NCBI GenBank assembly: GCA_022571415.1
Contig: JACZXW010000009.1
Location: 1 to 44,856, forward strand
Direction: 5' to 3'
DNA from: Pseudomonadota bacterium
GTDB lineage: Bacteria > Pseudomonadota > Gammaproteobacteria > Pseudomonadales > Azotimanducaceae
DNA: 44,856 bases
Part shown: in pieces, positions 1-9,402 of the stretch
How the letters are laid out: the number at the start of each line of letters is the position of its first letter
Position numbering within the stretch: the stretch's first letter is position 1
Translations under genes and position numbers: made by a program
Notes under the pieces: model-generated
Databases searched by the model: none
The model's input: only the letters and a program-made list of their open reading frames with translations
What the model was told of the DNA's origin: nothing

Positions 1-842
1 ATTGCTATGGTCCTGATTCGCCGATTACTGTGCCCGGGCAGCTACTCGATAAGTGTTATCAAGTAGGCGGGGAGGAAGAAACATTTGTTGACTTCGGCGA
101 CAATGATTCAACCAATGTCCTGAAGGACCTGGATGGCCTGTTTAATGCCGGTAACGGCATCTACAACGGTACCTTATGCCCCGACACCATTAGCCAGCGT
201 ACGGATACCTGTAACAATGGTTCGGATCCGTGCTCGGAGTCGACAGAAAGATACTGCACCCGTGACCTGGTGAACATCCGCCGGGATATCATCATCTTGC
301 TGTCGGGTTCTGACGTCTTTGCGGGCTTAAGAGACGCATCGACCGGCGAGTACATTTCTTCGGTAAATATTGCGGGTGGTACAGATGACGTTGCCACAGG
401 AGTTGTTGTTGCGCTAGGTTTTTTTGATGCCGGTGTTGTCTTTTTTCCAAATGGTGACCCCATTAATAGAAATAATGGGGTCCAGTTGCTGTTGCGTCAA
501 GACTTTACCATCGGCTTTGGAGATTCACAGGTGGCGCCTGGGATCGGTGAAACCGTTTCCCTGCGCTCCGGTTCCGGCGGTGTATTTCTGGATATTTCAG
601 ATGAATTCAGTGGCCGCCATTCGACCGGCACCACAGTTTCTGTCGCACAGGGCACTGGTGGATGTGAGATCCAGAATTCGCCTGGCACGAGCCTGAGCGA
701 TTCCAACAGATTGGGTGGTGTGACCATTGGGATCTCACTTGGTGCGGTGTTAAATCCTCCATCGGGCAGTGCGCCCATTACGATTAGAGTCACGACCAAT
801 AAGGGACTGGTTACCGAGCTGGCGTTTAACTGTACCTATTAG
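1..842 (+). CDS. C-terminal part of a secreted repeat protein (5' end outside window)
   Basis: The reading frame is open to the left edge, so the gene begins outside the window; a GTG at 30 is internal. The visible part (about 280 residues) is rich in Gly, Ser, Thr and Asp. It has a short Asp/Asn/Gly segment (DLDGLFNAGNGIYNG) followed by several Cys residues (LCPD, TCNNGSDPC, RYCTRD), then a beta-strand-like region and a final NCTY. This resembles the C-terminal section of large gammaproteobacterial extracellular proteins with Ig-like domains, but I recognise the style rather than a named family. It converges on gltD with a gap of about 50 bases. No membrane anchor is visible at its end. Function unknown. 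Confidence 0.6.
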   Translation, partial: CYGPDSPITVPGQLLDKCYQVGGEEETFVDFGDNDSTNVLKDLDGLFNAGNGIYNGTLCPDTISQRTDTCNNGSDPCSESTERYCTRDLVNIRRDIIILLSGSDVFAGLRDASTGEYISSVNIAGGTDDVATGVVVALGFFDAGVVFFPNGDPINRNNGVQLLLRQDFTIGFGDSQVAPGIGETVSLRSGSGGVFLDISDEFSGRHSTGTTVSVAQGTGGCEIQNSPGTSLSDSNRLGGVTIGISLGAVLNPPSGSAPITIRVTTNKGLVTELAFNCTY

Positions 843-895
843 GTTGGCTAGACGAACCTTGTCCGGGATCAATTTTCATTGGTTGCTGAATAAAG

Positions 896-2335
896 TTACG
901 GCAGTTGCGTCGAGCCCATCAGATCACGGTCGATTTCTCTAGCTGCCTCACGGCCCTCATTGATGGCGCGTACCACAAGATCCTGGCCGCGCCGGCAATC
1001 GGCAACGGCGTAAACATTGGCAACGCTGGTTTGATAGCTTAAGTTGTCTGCCAGGAAATTCCCGCGTTCATCCAGCGTCAGGCCAAGTGCTTCGCTGATG
1101 TAATGTTCCGGCCCCAGGAAGCCCAGGGACAGAAATATCAGATCTGCCTGCCAGGTTTTTGCTGTACCTGGAATCTCCTGCAGAGCATCATCCACCTCGA
1201 CGGTTAACACACCCTTTAATTTACCGGTTGCATCAAGCAGAAATTCCTTGCTCATGACGGAAAATACCCTGGGATCATCGCCAAACTTCTCGGTCGCCTC
1301 CGCATGTGCGTATTCGACCCGGTAAATTTTCGGCCACAGGGGCCAGGGATTATCCGCCGCCCGATCAACCGGGGGTCTGCGCAGAAGCTCGAAATTAACC
1401 AGTGACTGGCAGCCGTGGCGAAGGGCAGTGCCGATGCAATCCGCCCCGGTATCGCCGCCGCCGATAACGATGACATGCTTGTCTTTTGCCGAAATGTACT
1501 TGCCGTCTGCATGGTTTGAATCGAGCAGACTCCGGGTATTGGCGGTCAGGAATTCCATGGCGAAATGAACACCATCACCATCCCGGCCAGGGATGGGCAG
1601 GTCTCGGGCAACCAGGGCGCCCGTGGCCAGCAGCAGGGTGTCGTTTTGCTCAAGCAGCGTTTTCACGTCCACGTTCCTGCCAACATCGGCATTGACCTTG
1701 AATTCAATGCCTTCATCACGCATCAGTTGAATTCGTCGCTCAACGACTGCCTTGTCGAGCTTCATATTGGGAATGCCATACATCAACAGGCCGCCCAGGC
1801 GGTCGTCCTTCTCATAGACCGTGACACGATGGCCGGCCTTGTTTAGCTGGGCTGCGGCGCTGAGGCCCGCCGGACCCGATCCGACGATGGCAACACGCTT
1901 GCCGGTCCGGTTTTTCGGTGGTTCGGCAACAACCCACCCTTCATCAAAACCGCGATCGATGATCGAGCACTCCAGATTCTTGATGGTGACGGCCGGGCTG
2001 GTAATACTGAGTACACAGGCACCCTCGCAGGGCGCGGGGCATACCCGTCCGGTAAATTCGGGGAAGTTGTTGGTTTTGTGCAACCGGTCCAGGGCTTCAC
2101 GCCACCGATCCTGATAGACGAGATCATTCCATTCCGGGATCAGGTTATAAATAGGACAGCCATCTTCAGATTGGCAGAAGGGCACACCACAATCCATGCA
2201 CCTGGCGCCCTGTTTTTGCAGGTGTGCCGCGTTGTGAGGCGTGTAGATCTCCTCAAAGTCGATCAGCCTGCTGGCAGCATTCCTGTAAGGCTCGGCTTCG
2301 CGATCAAATTCCTTAAACCCGGTATGCTTTCCCAT
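896..2335 (-). CDS. gltD: Glutamate synthase small (beta) subunit, GltD
   Basis: Glutamate synthase small subunit (479 residues), which takes electrons from NADPH and passes them through FAD and Fe-S clusters to GltB. An N-terminal cysteine-rich region binds Fe-S: Cys46, 49, 54 and 60 (CMDCGVPFC...C), then Cys99, 103 and 107 ([12 protein letters not shown]). An FAD-binding Rossmann motif follows near residues 150-157 (VGSGPAGLS), and an NADPH-binding motif further on ([10 protein letters not shown]). A longer open frame extends upstream into gltB, but the ATG at 2335 gives MGKHTGF, the usual N-terminus and length, and lies 13 bases after the gltB stop. It is therefore the second gene of a gltBD operon. 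Confidence 0.96.
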   Translation of the reverse strand: MGKHTGFKEFDREAEPYRNAASRLIDFEEIYTPHNAAHLQKQGARCMDCGVPFCQSEDGCPIYNLIPEWNDLVYQDRWREALDRLHKTNNFPEFTGRVCPAPCEGACVLSITSPAVTIKNLECSIIDRGFDEGWVVAEPPKNRTGKRVAIVGSGPAGLSAAAQLNKAGHRVTVYEKDDRLGGLLMYGIPNMKLDKAVVERRIQLMRDEGIEFKVNADVGRNVDVKTLLEQNDTLLLATGALVARDLPIPGRDGDGVHFAMEFLTANTRSLLDSNHADGKYISAKDKHVIVIGGGDTGADCIGTALRHGCQSLVNFELLRRPPVDRAADNPWPLWPKIYRVEYAHAEATEKFGDDPRVFSVMSKEFLLDATGKLKGVLTVEVDDALQEIPGTAKTWQADLIFLSLGFLGPEHYISEALGLTLDERGNFLADNLSYQTSVANVYAVADCRRGQDLVVRAINEGREAAREIDRDLMGSTQLP

Positions 2336-2348
2336 GATGTTTGCCGGG

Positions 2349-5300
2349 TTAAGACGCAACAGCAGTGGTTCTGCTGTTTTCCTCTGCCATTTCCGCGAGC
2401 ACTCGCTTGTAGTCTGTCGGCATGACTTTCCTGAAACGGCGAATCTCATCTTCCCAGTTCGCGAGAATCTGCTGCGCTACCGTGGATCCGGTGTAGTGCA
2501 GGTGTTTTTCGATCATGTTTTTGAGTTCCAGGATATCCTGGTCGGTCTCAACCGGCTCCAGCTCGAACGTACCCTTGTTACATTTTTTTTCGAATTCACC
2601 TTTGGTGTCCCACACGTAGGCGATACCGCCGCTCATGCCCGCGCCAAAGTTCCTGCCGGTTTCTCCGAGGATAACCACCCGGCCTCCAGTCATGTATTCG
2701 CAGCCATGATCTCCGATACCCTCGATCACCGCACTGGCGCCGCTGTTGCGCACACAGAATCGCTCGGCCGCGATCCCACGAAAGTAGGCCTCGCCGGAAG
2801 TTGCGCCATAGAGCACAACGTTGCCGATAAGAATGTTGTCTTCGGCGCGGAATGTGCTTTCCTTCGGCGGATAGATGATCAGTTTCCCGCCTGATAGTCC
2901 CTTGCCGACATAGTCATTGGCGTCTCCCTCGACTTCAATGGTGATGCCTTTCGCCAGCCATGCAGCCAGGCTTTGTCCGGCCGAGCCATTTAGCTTGATT
3001 TTTATCGTGTCGTTGGCAAGTAACTTCCCGTTAGTCGCTTTAGCGACTTCGTGTGAGAGCATCGTCCCCACAACACGGTTGGTGTTGCTGACGGGAAGGT
3101 TAATATTGACCTTGTTGCCCGAGTGGATAGCCGTGTGCGCCAGTCTGATGAGTTCATTATCGAGGGCTTTGTCCAGGCCGTGATCCTGCTCCATGGTTCG
3201 GTAAACTTCTGTCCCCTCAAATACTATTTCAGCGGGCGTCAGGATACTGGAAAGATCAAGGCCTTTTGCTTTCCAATGGGTGACCGCATTATCGATATCG
3301 AGGACATCAACCCGACCAATCATGTCATTCACGTTCGTGAAGCCAAGCTGAGCCATGATTTTCCGCATTTCCTCGGCCACCATGAAGAAATAATTAACAA
3401 CATGATCAGGACTACCGGAAAACTTTTTGCGTAGTTCAGGATCCTGGGTGGCTATACCGACAGGGCATGTATTGAGATGACATTTACGCATCATGATACA
3501 GCCGAGGACAATCAATGGTGCAGTGGAGAACCCAAACTCCTCAGAGCCTAACAATGCCGCAATGGCGACATCCCTGCCGGTTTTTATCTGTCCATCGGTT
3601 TGCAAAACAACCCGGGAACGCAAATTATTCATTACCAGGGTCTGGTGAGTTTCGGCGATACCGAGTTCCCATGGCAGACCGGCGTGTTTTATCGAGGTGA
3701 GCGGGGACGCGCCTGTGCCCCCGTCATGACCTGCGATCACCAGATGATCGGCTTTTGCCTTGGTGACTCCAGCCGCGATGGTCCCTATGCCGACTTCTGA
3801 GACCAGCTTGACGCTGATCCGGGCGCTGGGGTTGCTGTTTTTAAGATCGTGGATAAGTTGCGCAATATCTTCGATGGAATAAATATCATGATGTGGCGGC
3901 GGACTGATGAGGCCGACTCCGGGGGTTGAATAACGGATCCTGGCGATATTGTGGTCCACTTTCTTCCCGGGTAGTTCACCGCCTTCTCCGGGTTTTGCGC
4001 CCTGGGCGATTTTAATTTGCAGCTCATCGGCGTTCGCCAGGTACCAGATGGTGACGCCGAATCGCCCGGAGGCGACCTGTTTTATGGCTGATCGCTTGGA
4101 ATCGCCGTTAGCCATCGGCGTAAATCTTGTCGGGTCTTCGCCACCTTCACCGGTATTGGATTTGCCACCCATACGATTCATGGCGATTGCCAGTGTCTCG
4201 TGACTTTCCGGTGAGATTGAACCGAGACTCATTGCCCCTGTACAGAAACGTTTGACGATTTCGCTGGCCGGTTCCACTGCCTCGAGTCTTACCGGGGAAT
4301 TGATGCCTTCCCGAAACTTGAGGAGCCCCCTGAGGGTCCCCTTACGGGCAGTTTCTTCGTTCGCATGCCTTGCAAATTCGAGGTACGCCTCTTCATTATT
4401 GTTTTGAGCAGCAACCTGAAGATTGGCAATACTGGGAGGATCCCACATGTGTGTCTCTTCGCCCTTACGCCAGTGAAATTCCCCTGGATTGGATAATACG
4501 GGGATCAGGTTGGCGCCAAGATCGGGATACCCGATTTCGTGGCGCTGCAGCATTTCCTGGTACAGCACTTCAAAGTTGACTCCCTGTATTCGAGACGGAG
4601 TACCCACGAAACACTGATTGATAATCTCATCAGCCAGACCAACCGCTTCGAATATCTGCGCGCCCTTGTAGGATTGCAGGGTGGAAATTCCCATTTTTGC
4701 CATTACCTTCAAGATGCCTTTCGCCACGCCTTTCCTGTACGCGCTGACAATGGCATCCGAATCAGGATGTTCAGATTTATCCAGTTGTCCATCGAGAGCC
4801 GCCTGTTGTAGAGCTTCGAAGGCAATATAGGGGTTGATGGCATCTGCACCGAAACCGATAAGGAGACAATGGTGGTGAACTTCCCTGGCTTCACCAGTTT
4901 CCAGCAGGATGCCGATGCGAGTACGTTGTTGCGTATTGACCAGGTGGTGGTGTACAGACCCGCAGGCCACCAGCGAACTCAGCGCCATTTTCACCTTGCT
5001 GATATTACGGTCTGAAAGAATAATGAGCGGATATCCATCGTTGATTGCCGCTGATGCCTCGCGACAGATACGCTTCATGGCCTGCATCATGCCTGGCAGT
5101 CCTGCTGCTTTATCAAAGGTGATATCGATGACCTGGCTCTTCCAGCCGCGATAATCCATATGCTTTAAAGTGTTCAGCTCCGAATTCGAAAGAATCGGGT
5201 GCGGGATTTTTAATCTGTGTGCATGTGCTTCGGTGGTTTCCAGGAGATTGCCTTCCGGCCCAATGAAACACTCCAGCGACATGACGACTTCTTCCCGGAT

Positions 5301-6923
5301 TGAGTCGATGGCGGGATTGGTCACTTGTGCGAATAACTGTTTGAAATAATCGTAGATCATTCTCGACTTGTCAGACAGGCAGGCGAGGGCAGCATCATTT
5401 CCCATGGATCCGAGTGGGTCCTTGGATTCCGTCACCAGTGGCAATAACATGAACTGCATCGTCTCAATGGTGTAACCGAAAGCCTGCATTCGCTGCAGAA
5501 GGGATTCGGATTCAAAGCTTCGATCTTCTTCTATGACAGGGATGTCCCCAAGCTCCAATTTCTGGTTTTGCAGCCACTGCCCGTATGGGCGTCTCAAGGC
5601 AAAATCGTTTTTCAGTTCTTCATCAGGAATTAATCGACCTTGTTCAAAGTCGATCAGAAACATTTTCCCTGGGCGCAAACGCCCCTTTATTTTAACGTTT
5701 GAAGGTTCCACAGGTAAGACCCCTACCTCCGACGCCATGATCACTTTGTCATCATGAGTGACATAGTATCGACTAGGACGAAGTCCGTTGCGGTCTAGTA
5801 CGGCGCCAATGTATTGGCCATCGGTAAAAACAATCGAAGCGGGACCGTCCCAGGGTTCCATCAGGGCAGAATGAAATTCGTAAAAATCCTTTTTGTGTTG
5901 CGGCATATTAATGTCGGATTGCCACGCTTCAGGAATCATCATCATGATTGCTTCCTGTAGTGTGCGGCCGGACAGCAACAGAAATTCGAGCACGTTATCA
6001 AAAGTACCAGAATCGGAACAATCAGGTTCTATAATTGGAAACAGTTTACTGATGTCCTCACCAAACAGTTCTGAACTCACAACTCCCTGCCTGGCTGACA
6101 TCAAATTCTTGTTACCTCGAAGGGTGTTGATTTCACCATTGTGACTCATATAACGATTGGGCTGAGCCCTGTCCCAGGAGGGGAAGGTGTTGGTGCTGAA
6201 GCGGGAATGCACCATGGCGAGATGCGTTTTATAGTCCTCGTTTTCCAGGTCGCAGAAAAATGGAAACAATTGCGCGGGTGTCAGCATACCTTTATATACA
6301 ATGACTTTTGAGGACAAACTGCAGGCGTAGAGTAAGGGAGGTTCGGCCTGGCCCGATGCGTCCGGCCTTTCTGTCATTTGTCTGCGGATGATGTAGAGCG
6401 CGCGTTCAAATGCTTTCGCGTCATCAAGATTCGAACCGACAAACAGCTGTTCCATCGCCGGCATTGCCTCGAGCGCAGCCGGACCTACGTCTGCCTTCCT
6501 GGGGTCCACTGGTATCCTGCGCCAGCCGAGAAATTGCTGCCCTTCTTCCTTGATAACCTTTTCTATGGCTTTCTTGCAGGCAGCTCTTTTGCCGGTGGTC
6601 TGCGGCAGGAAAATGTTTCCAACAGCGTAGTGTCCGGGTGCTGGCAGCGACATGCCGATATCTTTACCTACCTGCCTGAAAAATGAATGTGGCAGGGCAG
6701 TCAGAATCCCTGCACCGTCGCCTGTATTTTTTTCAAATCCACAGCCACCCCGATGCGCCATGCTGGTATTCACATGGCAGGCGTCTCGCATGATCTGATG
6801 ACTGGCCTCGCCCTTGATGTGGGCGACAAATCCAACGCCGCAAGAGTCTTTCTCAAATGCAGGGTCATACAGTCCCGTACCCTTAGGGAAGCCTGTCTTG
6901 CCATCGATTCTTTTGTTTTTCAT
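2349..6923 (-). CDS. gltB: Glutamate synthase large (alpha) subunit, GltB
   Basis: Large subunit of NADPH-dependent glutamate synthase (1524 residues, full length). It releases ammonia from glutamine and adds it to 2-oxoglutarate. The class II glutamine amidotransferase domain begins at Cys28 (KDSCGVGF), which should become the N-terminal nucleophile after removal of a 27-residue propeptide. The central and FMN-binding synthase domains follow (GEGGE, GGTGASPLTS). The 3Fe-4S cysteines are in CIMMRKCHLNTCPVG. The C-terminal GXGXG beta-helix domain is clear (GATSGEAYFRG, GGRVVILGETGRNFGAGMSG). The gene is first in the operon with gltD. About 145 bases of leader separate it from a candidate promoter at 7076-7103. 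Confidence 0.97.
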   Translation of the reverse strand: MKNKRIDGKTGFPKGTGLYDPAFEKDSCGVGFVAHIKGEASHQIMRDACHVNTSMAHRGGCGFEKNTGDGAGILTALPHSFFRQVGKDIGMSLPAPGHYAVGNIFLPQTTGKRAACKKAIEKVIKEEGQQFLGWRRIPVDPRKADVGPAALEAMPAMEQLFVGSNLDDAKAFERALYIIRRQMTERPDASGQAEPPLLYACSLSSKVIVYKGMLTPAQLFPFFCDLENEDYKTHLAMVHSRFSTNTFPSWDRAQPNRYMSHNGEINTLRGNKNLMSARQGVVSSELFGEDISKLFPIIEPDCSDSGTFDNVLEFLLLSGRTLQEAIMMMIPEAWQSDINMPQHKKDFYEFHSALMEPWDGPASIVFTDGQYIGAVLDRNGLRPSRYYVTHDDKVIMASEVGVLPVEPSNVKIKGRLRPGKMFLIDFEQGRLIPDEELKNDFALRRPYGQWLQNQKLELGDIPVIEEDRSFESESLLQRMQAFGYTIETMQFMLLPLVTESKDPLGSMGNDAALACLSDKSRMIYDYFKQLFAQVTNPAIDSIREEVVMSLECFIGPEGNLLETTEAHAHRLKIPHPILSNSELNTLKHMDYRGWKSQVIDITFDKAAGLPGMMQAMKRICREASAAINDGYPLIILSDRNISKVKMALSSLVACGSVHHHLVNTQQRTRIGILLETGEAREVHHHCLLIGFGADAINPYIAFEALQQAALDGQLDKSEHPDSDAIVSAYRKGVAKGILKVMAKMGISTLQSYKGAQIFEAVGLADEIINQCFVGTPSRIQGVNFEVLYQEMLQRHEIGYPDLGANLIPVLSNPGEFHWRKGEETHMWDPPSIANLQVAAQNNNEEAYLEFARHANEETARKGTLRGLLKFREGINSPVRLEAVEPASEIVKRFCTGAMSLGSISPESHETLAIAMNRMGGKSNTGEGGEDPTRFTPMANGDSKRSAIKQVASGRFGVTIWYLANADELQIKIAQGAKPGEGGELPGKKVDHNIARIRYSTPGVGLISPPPHHDIYSIEDIAQLIHDLKNSNPSARISVKLVSEVGIGTIAAGVTKAKADHLVIAGHDGGTGASPLTSIKHAGLPWELGIAETHQTLVMNNLRSRVVLQTDGQIKTGRDVAIAALLGSEEFGFSTAPLIVLGCIMMRKCHLNTCPVGIATQDPELRKKFSGSPDHVVNYFFMVAEEMRKIMAQLGFTNVNDMIGRVDVLDIDNAVTHWKAKGLDLSSILTPAEIVFEGTEVYRTMEQDHGLDKALDNELIRLAHTAIHSGNKVNINLPVSNTNRVVGTMLSHEVAKATNGKLLANDTIKIKLNGSAGQSLAAWLAKGITIEVEGDANDYVGKGLSGGKLIIYPPKESTFRAEDNILIGNVVLYGATSGEAYFRGIAAERFCVRNSGASAVIEGIGDHGCEYMTGGRVVILGETGRNFGAGMSGGIAYVWDTKGEFEKKCNKGTFELEPVETDQDILELKNMIEKHLHYTGSTVAQQILANWEDEIRRFRKVMPTDYKRVLAEMAEENSRTTAVAS

Positions 6924-7067
6924 TGGCTTCGTAACCGGTCAAAGCTGGTAGTTGTCATTATGCTGGGAGCATGGGCAAACGTTGAAGTGCTGCACCTTTT
7001 CGCTCCGGATCGTGTCGCTCCAGAAAAGCTTTTTACACTAATTGACCAGGATACTCACTCATTAGGG

Positions 7068-7103
7068 GGTCGAAAACAATAACATTCGACCGCTCAATGT
7101 CAA
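7068..7103 (-). promoter_or_regulatory. Candidate gltBD promoter with inverted repeat over the -10
   Basis: On the minus strand a perfect -35 TTGACA (7098-7103) is followed by a 16-base spacer and TATTGT (7076-7081). A 7-base inverted repeat, GGTCGAA (7068-7074) and TTCGACC (7085-7091), straddles the -10 and part of the spacer, where a repressor would act. The predicted transcript would have a leader of about 145 bases before gltB. The rest of 6924-7202 holds no gene that I can support; a weak CTTTTC/GAAAAG pairing near 6998-7030 is not convincing. Confidence 0.4.
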
Positions 7104-7202
7104 TATATAGGCACACACCACGCCGATACTTTTGGCTGTAACCCGTTGAAAGATAATAGATTGCAGAAGATGGAATTTTGATGGAGATTTAATTTTGGCG
7201 AT

Positions 7203-7502
7203 TTACAGGTGCCGTAGGAAGCTTTTGGGATCATTGGGGAAGGCCCGCATGATAGATACCTGCTCGACCTCATGCCAGGCAACCGGGCAGATCGGCAGGT
7301 GATCGAGGCTCAGTATCGTTGCTCCCGGCAGGGCCATCATCATGGGGGAATGTGTGGCGATGATGAACTGACAGTCATTATCCACAGCTTCCATGATCAA
7401 CGACAACAAGGTCAGCTGGTGAATTGGCGATAGCGGTGGTTCCGGTTCGTCCAGGAGGGATAAACCGCCCGGATGGATAGGTTCCTTGAGCACATTGATA
7501 AA
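7203..7502 (-). pseudogene. C-terminal remnant of an AAA/ABC-type ATPase
   Basis: About 99 codons (an in-frame TGA at 7503-7505 closes the upstream side) match the end of a family of stand-alone ATPases. A Walker B-like stretch with the D-loop ([14 protein letters not shown]) is followed by the switch histidine (FIIATHSPMMM) and a conserved tail (WHEVEQVSIMRAF, DPKSFLRHL). The Walker A and signature halves are missing, and no ribosome-binding site precedes the only possible start (GTG 7493). It cannot be a working ATPase. It is probably the scar of a deleted gene, perhaps removed when the mdh region took its present form, because the mdh promoter lies just beyond it on the other strand. Confidence 0.7.
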
Positions 7503-7613
7503 TCATTCTCCATGGCAGCATGCATCCGGATTCGGAGCTTATGCGCCTTCGCGGTCTGCGAGTATTTTGCGCCAGAGGTGGTTGTGATGCACCCTCAGGG
7601 CCCGATCCAGGAT

Positions 7614-7621
7614 GCTATAAT
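7614..7621 (+). promoter_or_regulatory. Extended -10 promoter for mdh
   Basis: TGCTATAAT is an extended -10 (TG, one base, then consensus TATAAT at 7616-7621). No good -35 lies 17 bases upstream, which is normal for extended -10 promoters. The start of transcription would be near 7628, giving a leader of about 43 bases with AGGAG at 7661-7665 ahead of the mdh ATG. Confidence 0.6.
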
Positions 7622-7670
7622 TTCGCCCTTTTCAGGTGCGGGCCAAAGCCGGACAAATCGAGGAGTCACA

Positions 7671-8651
7671 ATGAAATCACCGTTAAGGGTTGCAATCACT
7701 GGCGCTGCCGGGCAGATCAGCTACTCCCTGCTGTTCAGGGTGGCAGCTGGACAAATGCTCGGACAGGACCAGCCTCTCATCCTGCAGCTGCTTGAAATTC
7801 CGCCTGCCATGGATGCCTTGAGAGGAGTGGTGATGGAGCTGGATGACTGCGCCTTTCCGCTGGTTCAGGAAATTGTAGCCACTGACAGTCCTGATGAAGC
7901 ATTCAAGGATGTCGAATTCGCGCTGTTGGTCGGATCGAGACCCCGCGGCCCAGGAATGGAACGCAAAGATCTGCTCGAAGCCAACGCACAGATCTTCTCA
8001 ACCCAGGGGAAGTCGTTGAACGAACATGCCAATGCTAATGTGAGGGTGCTTGTGGTGGGAAATCCGGCAAATACCAATAGCCTGATCGCACAACGCAATG
8101 CCCCGGACATCGACCCGCGGCAATTTACGGCGATGACCCGGCTGGATCACAATCGGGCGTCCGCGCAACTGGCGCAGAAAACCGGCAAACATGTGACTGC
8201 AGTGGCTGGATTGGCGATCTGGGGTAATCATTCTGCGACGCAATATCCGGATATCAATCATGCGACCGTCGCTGGTACTCCGGCAATGGATCTGGTGGAA
8301 CAATCCTGGGTCACTGCTGAGTTCATCCCGACAGTGCAGCAGCGGGGAGCGGCGATCATCAAAGCTCGAGGCTTATCCAGCGCTGCCTCGGCTGCTAATG
8401 CTGCAATTGAGCACATGCGTGACTGGACATCAGGCGCGGGCGATAAAATCGTCAGTATGGCGGTCTACTCCGATGGCAGCTACGGTATTACAGAAGGTCT
8501 TATTTATTCGTTCCCCTGCCGGTGCGATGCCGGGGACTGGAGTATCGTTCAAGGATTGGATATCTCTGACTTCAGCCAGGCCAAGATGACGGAAACAGAA
8601 ACTGAACTGCTGGAAGAGAGAGACGCTGTTAAAGCCCTGCTGCCCTCGTAG
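7671..8651 (+). CDS. mdh: Malate dehydrogenase (NAD-dependent)
   Basis: Malate dehydrogenase of the TCA cycle (326 residues), interconverting malate and oxaloacetate with NAD. The NAD-binding loop is at the N-terminus ([17 protein letters not shown]). The substrate-binding arginine segment ([15 protein letters not shown]) and catalytic segment (TRLDHNRA) follow, then the active-site histidine region ([12 protein letters not shown]). This is the longer MDH type shared with Burkholderia and Xanthomonas rather than the shorter E. coli type. The frame is open further upstream, but ATG 7671 is preceded by AGGAG at the right distance and gives the family N-terminus. It is probably transcribed from the extended -10 promoter at 7614-7621. 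Confidence 0.95.
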   Translation: MKSPLRVAITGAAGQISYSLLFRVAAGQMLGQDQPLILQLLEIPPAMDALRGVVMELDDCAFPLVQEIVATDSPDEAFKDVEFALLVGSRPRGPGMERKDLLEANAQIFSTQGKSLNEHANANVRVLVVGNPANTNSLIAQRNAPDIDPRQFTAMTRLDHNRASAQLAQKTGKHVTAVAGLAIWGNHSATQYPDINHATVAGTPAMDLVEQSWVTAEFIPTVQQRGAAIIKARGLSSAASAANAAIEHMRDWTSGAGDKIVSMAVYSDGSYGITEGLIYSFPCRCDAGDWSIVQGLDISDFSQAKMTETETELLEERDAVKALLPS

Positions 8652-8669
8652 AAAATCTGCAGTCCGCCG

Positions 8670-9269
8670 GTGTTGTTTACGCGGGGATTCATACCAGCCC
8701 TGATCCTGCTTGGGGGTTGCTCTGGATCGTCCCTCGATCCTCTCAATCAAGGCGATGTCATTCTGGCTTTTGGCGACAGCCTGACTTATGGCACGGGTGT
8801 CGCTGCTGATTTGAGTTACCCTGCTGTGCTCGAATCAATTACGGGATATTCTGTCATCCGCTCAGGTGTCCCGGGTGAGATATCCTCCGCTGGTCTTAAA
8901 CGGCTGCCTGGGATATTGACGAAAGAGAATCCCCGGCTAGTGGTAATTTGTCATGGCGGTAATGATGTATTACGTCGCCTGAATCGACAGCAGACTGAAG
9001 CAAATCTTAGATCAATGATTGAACTGGTGCGTCAACATGGCGCCCAGGTGATCCTGATTGCGGTTCCGAAAATCAGTCTCTTCCCGTCAGCCGCCAAGTT
9101 TTATGACGCGATCGAGGAAGACACAGGTGTTCCCATTGAATTCGATATTCTGTCGCAACTGCAAACAGATTCAAAAATGAAATCTGATCCCATCCATTTT
9201 AATCGGGTGGGCTACCGGAAAATGGCCGAGGCGGTTAGAGACTTGTTGAAAGACAATGGTGCGATATAG
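8670..9269 (+). CDS. SGNH/GDSL-family esterase, predicted lipoprotein (TesA-like)
   Basis: A TesA-like arylesterase/lysophospholipase of about 199 residues. The N-terminus carries a lipoprotein signal (FIPALILLGGC) with the lipidated Cys at residue 17, so the enzyme is probably anchored in the envelope. The SGNH blocks are complete: the nucleophile Ser in FGDSLTYG, the Gly/Asn block in GGNDVLR, and the Asp-His pair in DPIHFNRVGY. The GTG start lies 19 bases after the mdh stop without a clear ribosome-binding site, so it may be read from the mdh transcript. The natural substrate cannot be told from sequence. Confidence 0.85.
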   Translation: MLFTRGFIPALILLGGCSGSSLDPLNQGDVILAFGDSLTYGTGVAADLSYPAVLESITGYSVIRSGVPGEISSAGLKRLPGILTKENPRLVVICHGGNDVLRRLNRQQTEANLRSMIELVRQHGAQVILIAVPKISLFPSAAKFYDAIEEDTGVPIEFDILSQLQTDSKMKSDPIHFNRVGYRKMAEAVRDLLKDNGAI

Positions 9270-9402
9270 CCGGTTCTGTTTAGAATATTCTGGTCCGTGG
9301 GCACGGTGACCCTGATTCATCAAGACTTACCTTCGATTAAACTCGGCACCTTACCTTTACGATTCTATTCTGCTGGCAACTCATTAAAGCTGATTCCAGA
9401 AG

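Noticed and set aside
9292-9312. Hairpin after the esterase gene (CCGTG/CACGG)
   Set aside because: The loop would be only two bases and no T run follows, so a terminator is not supported.
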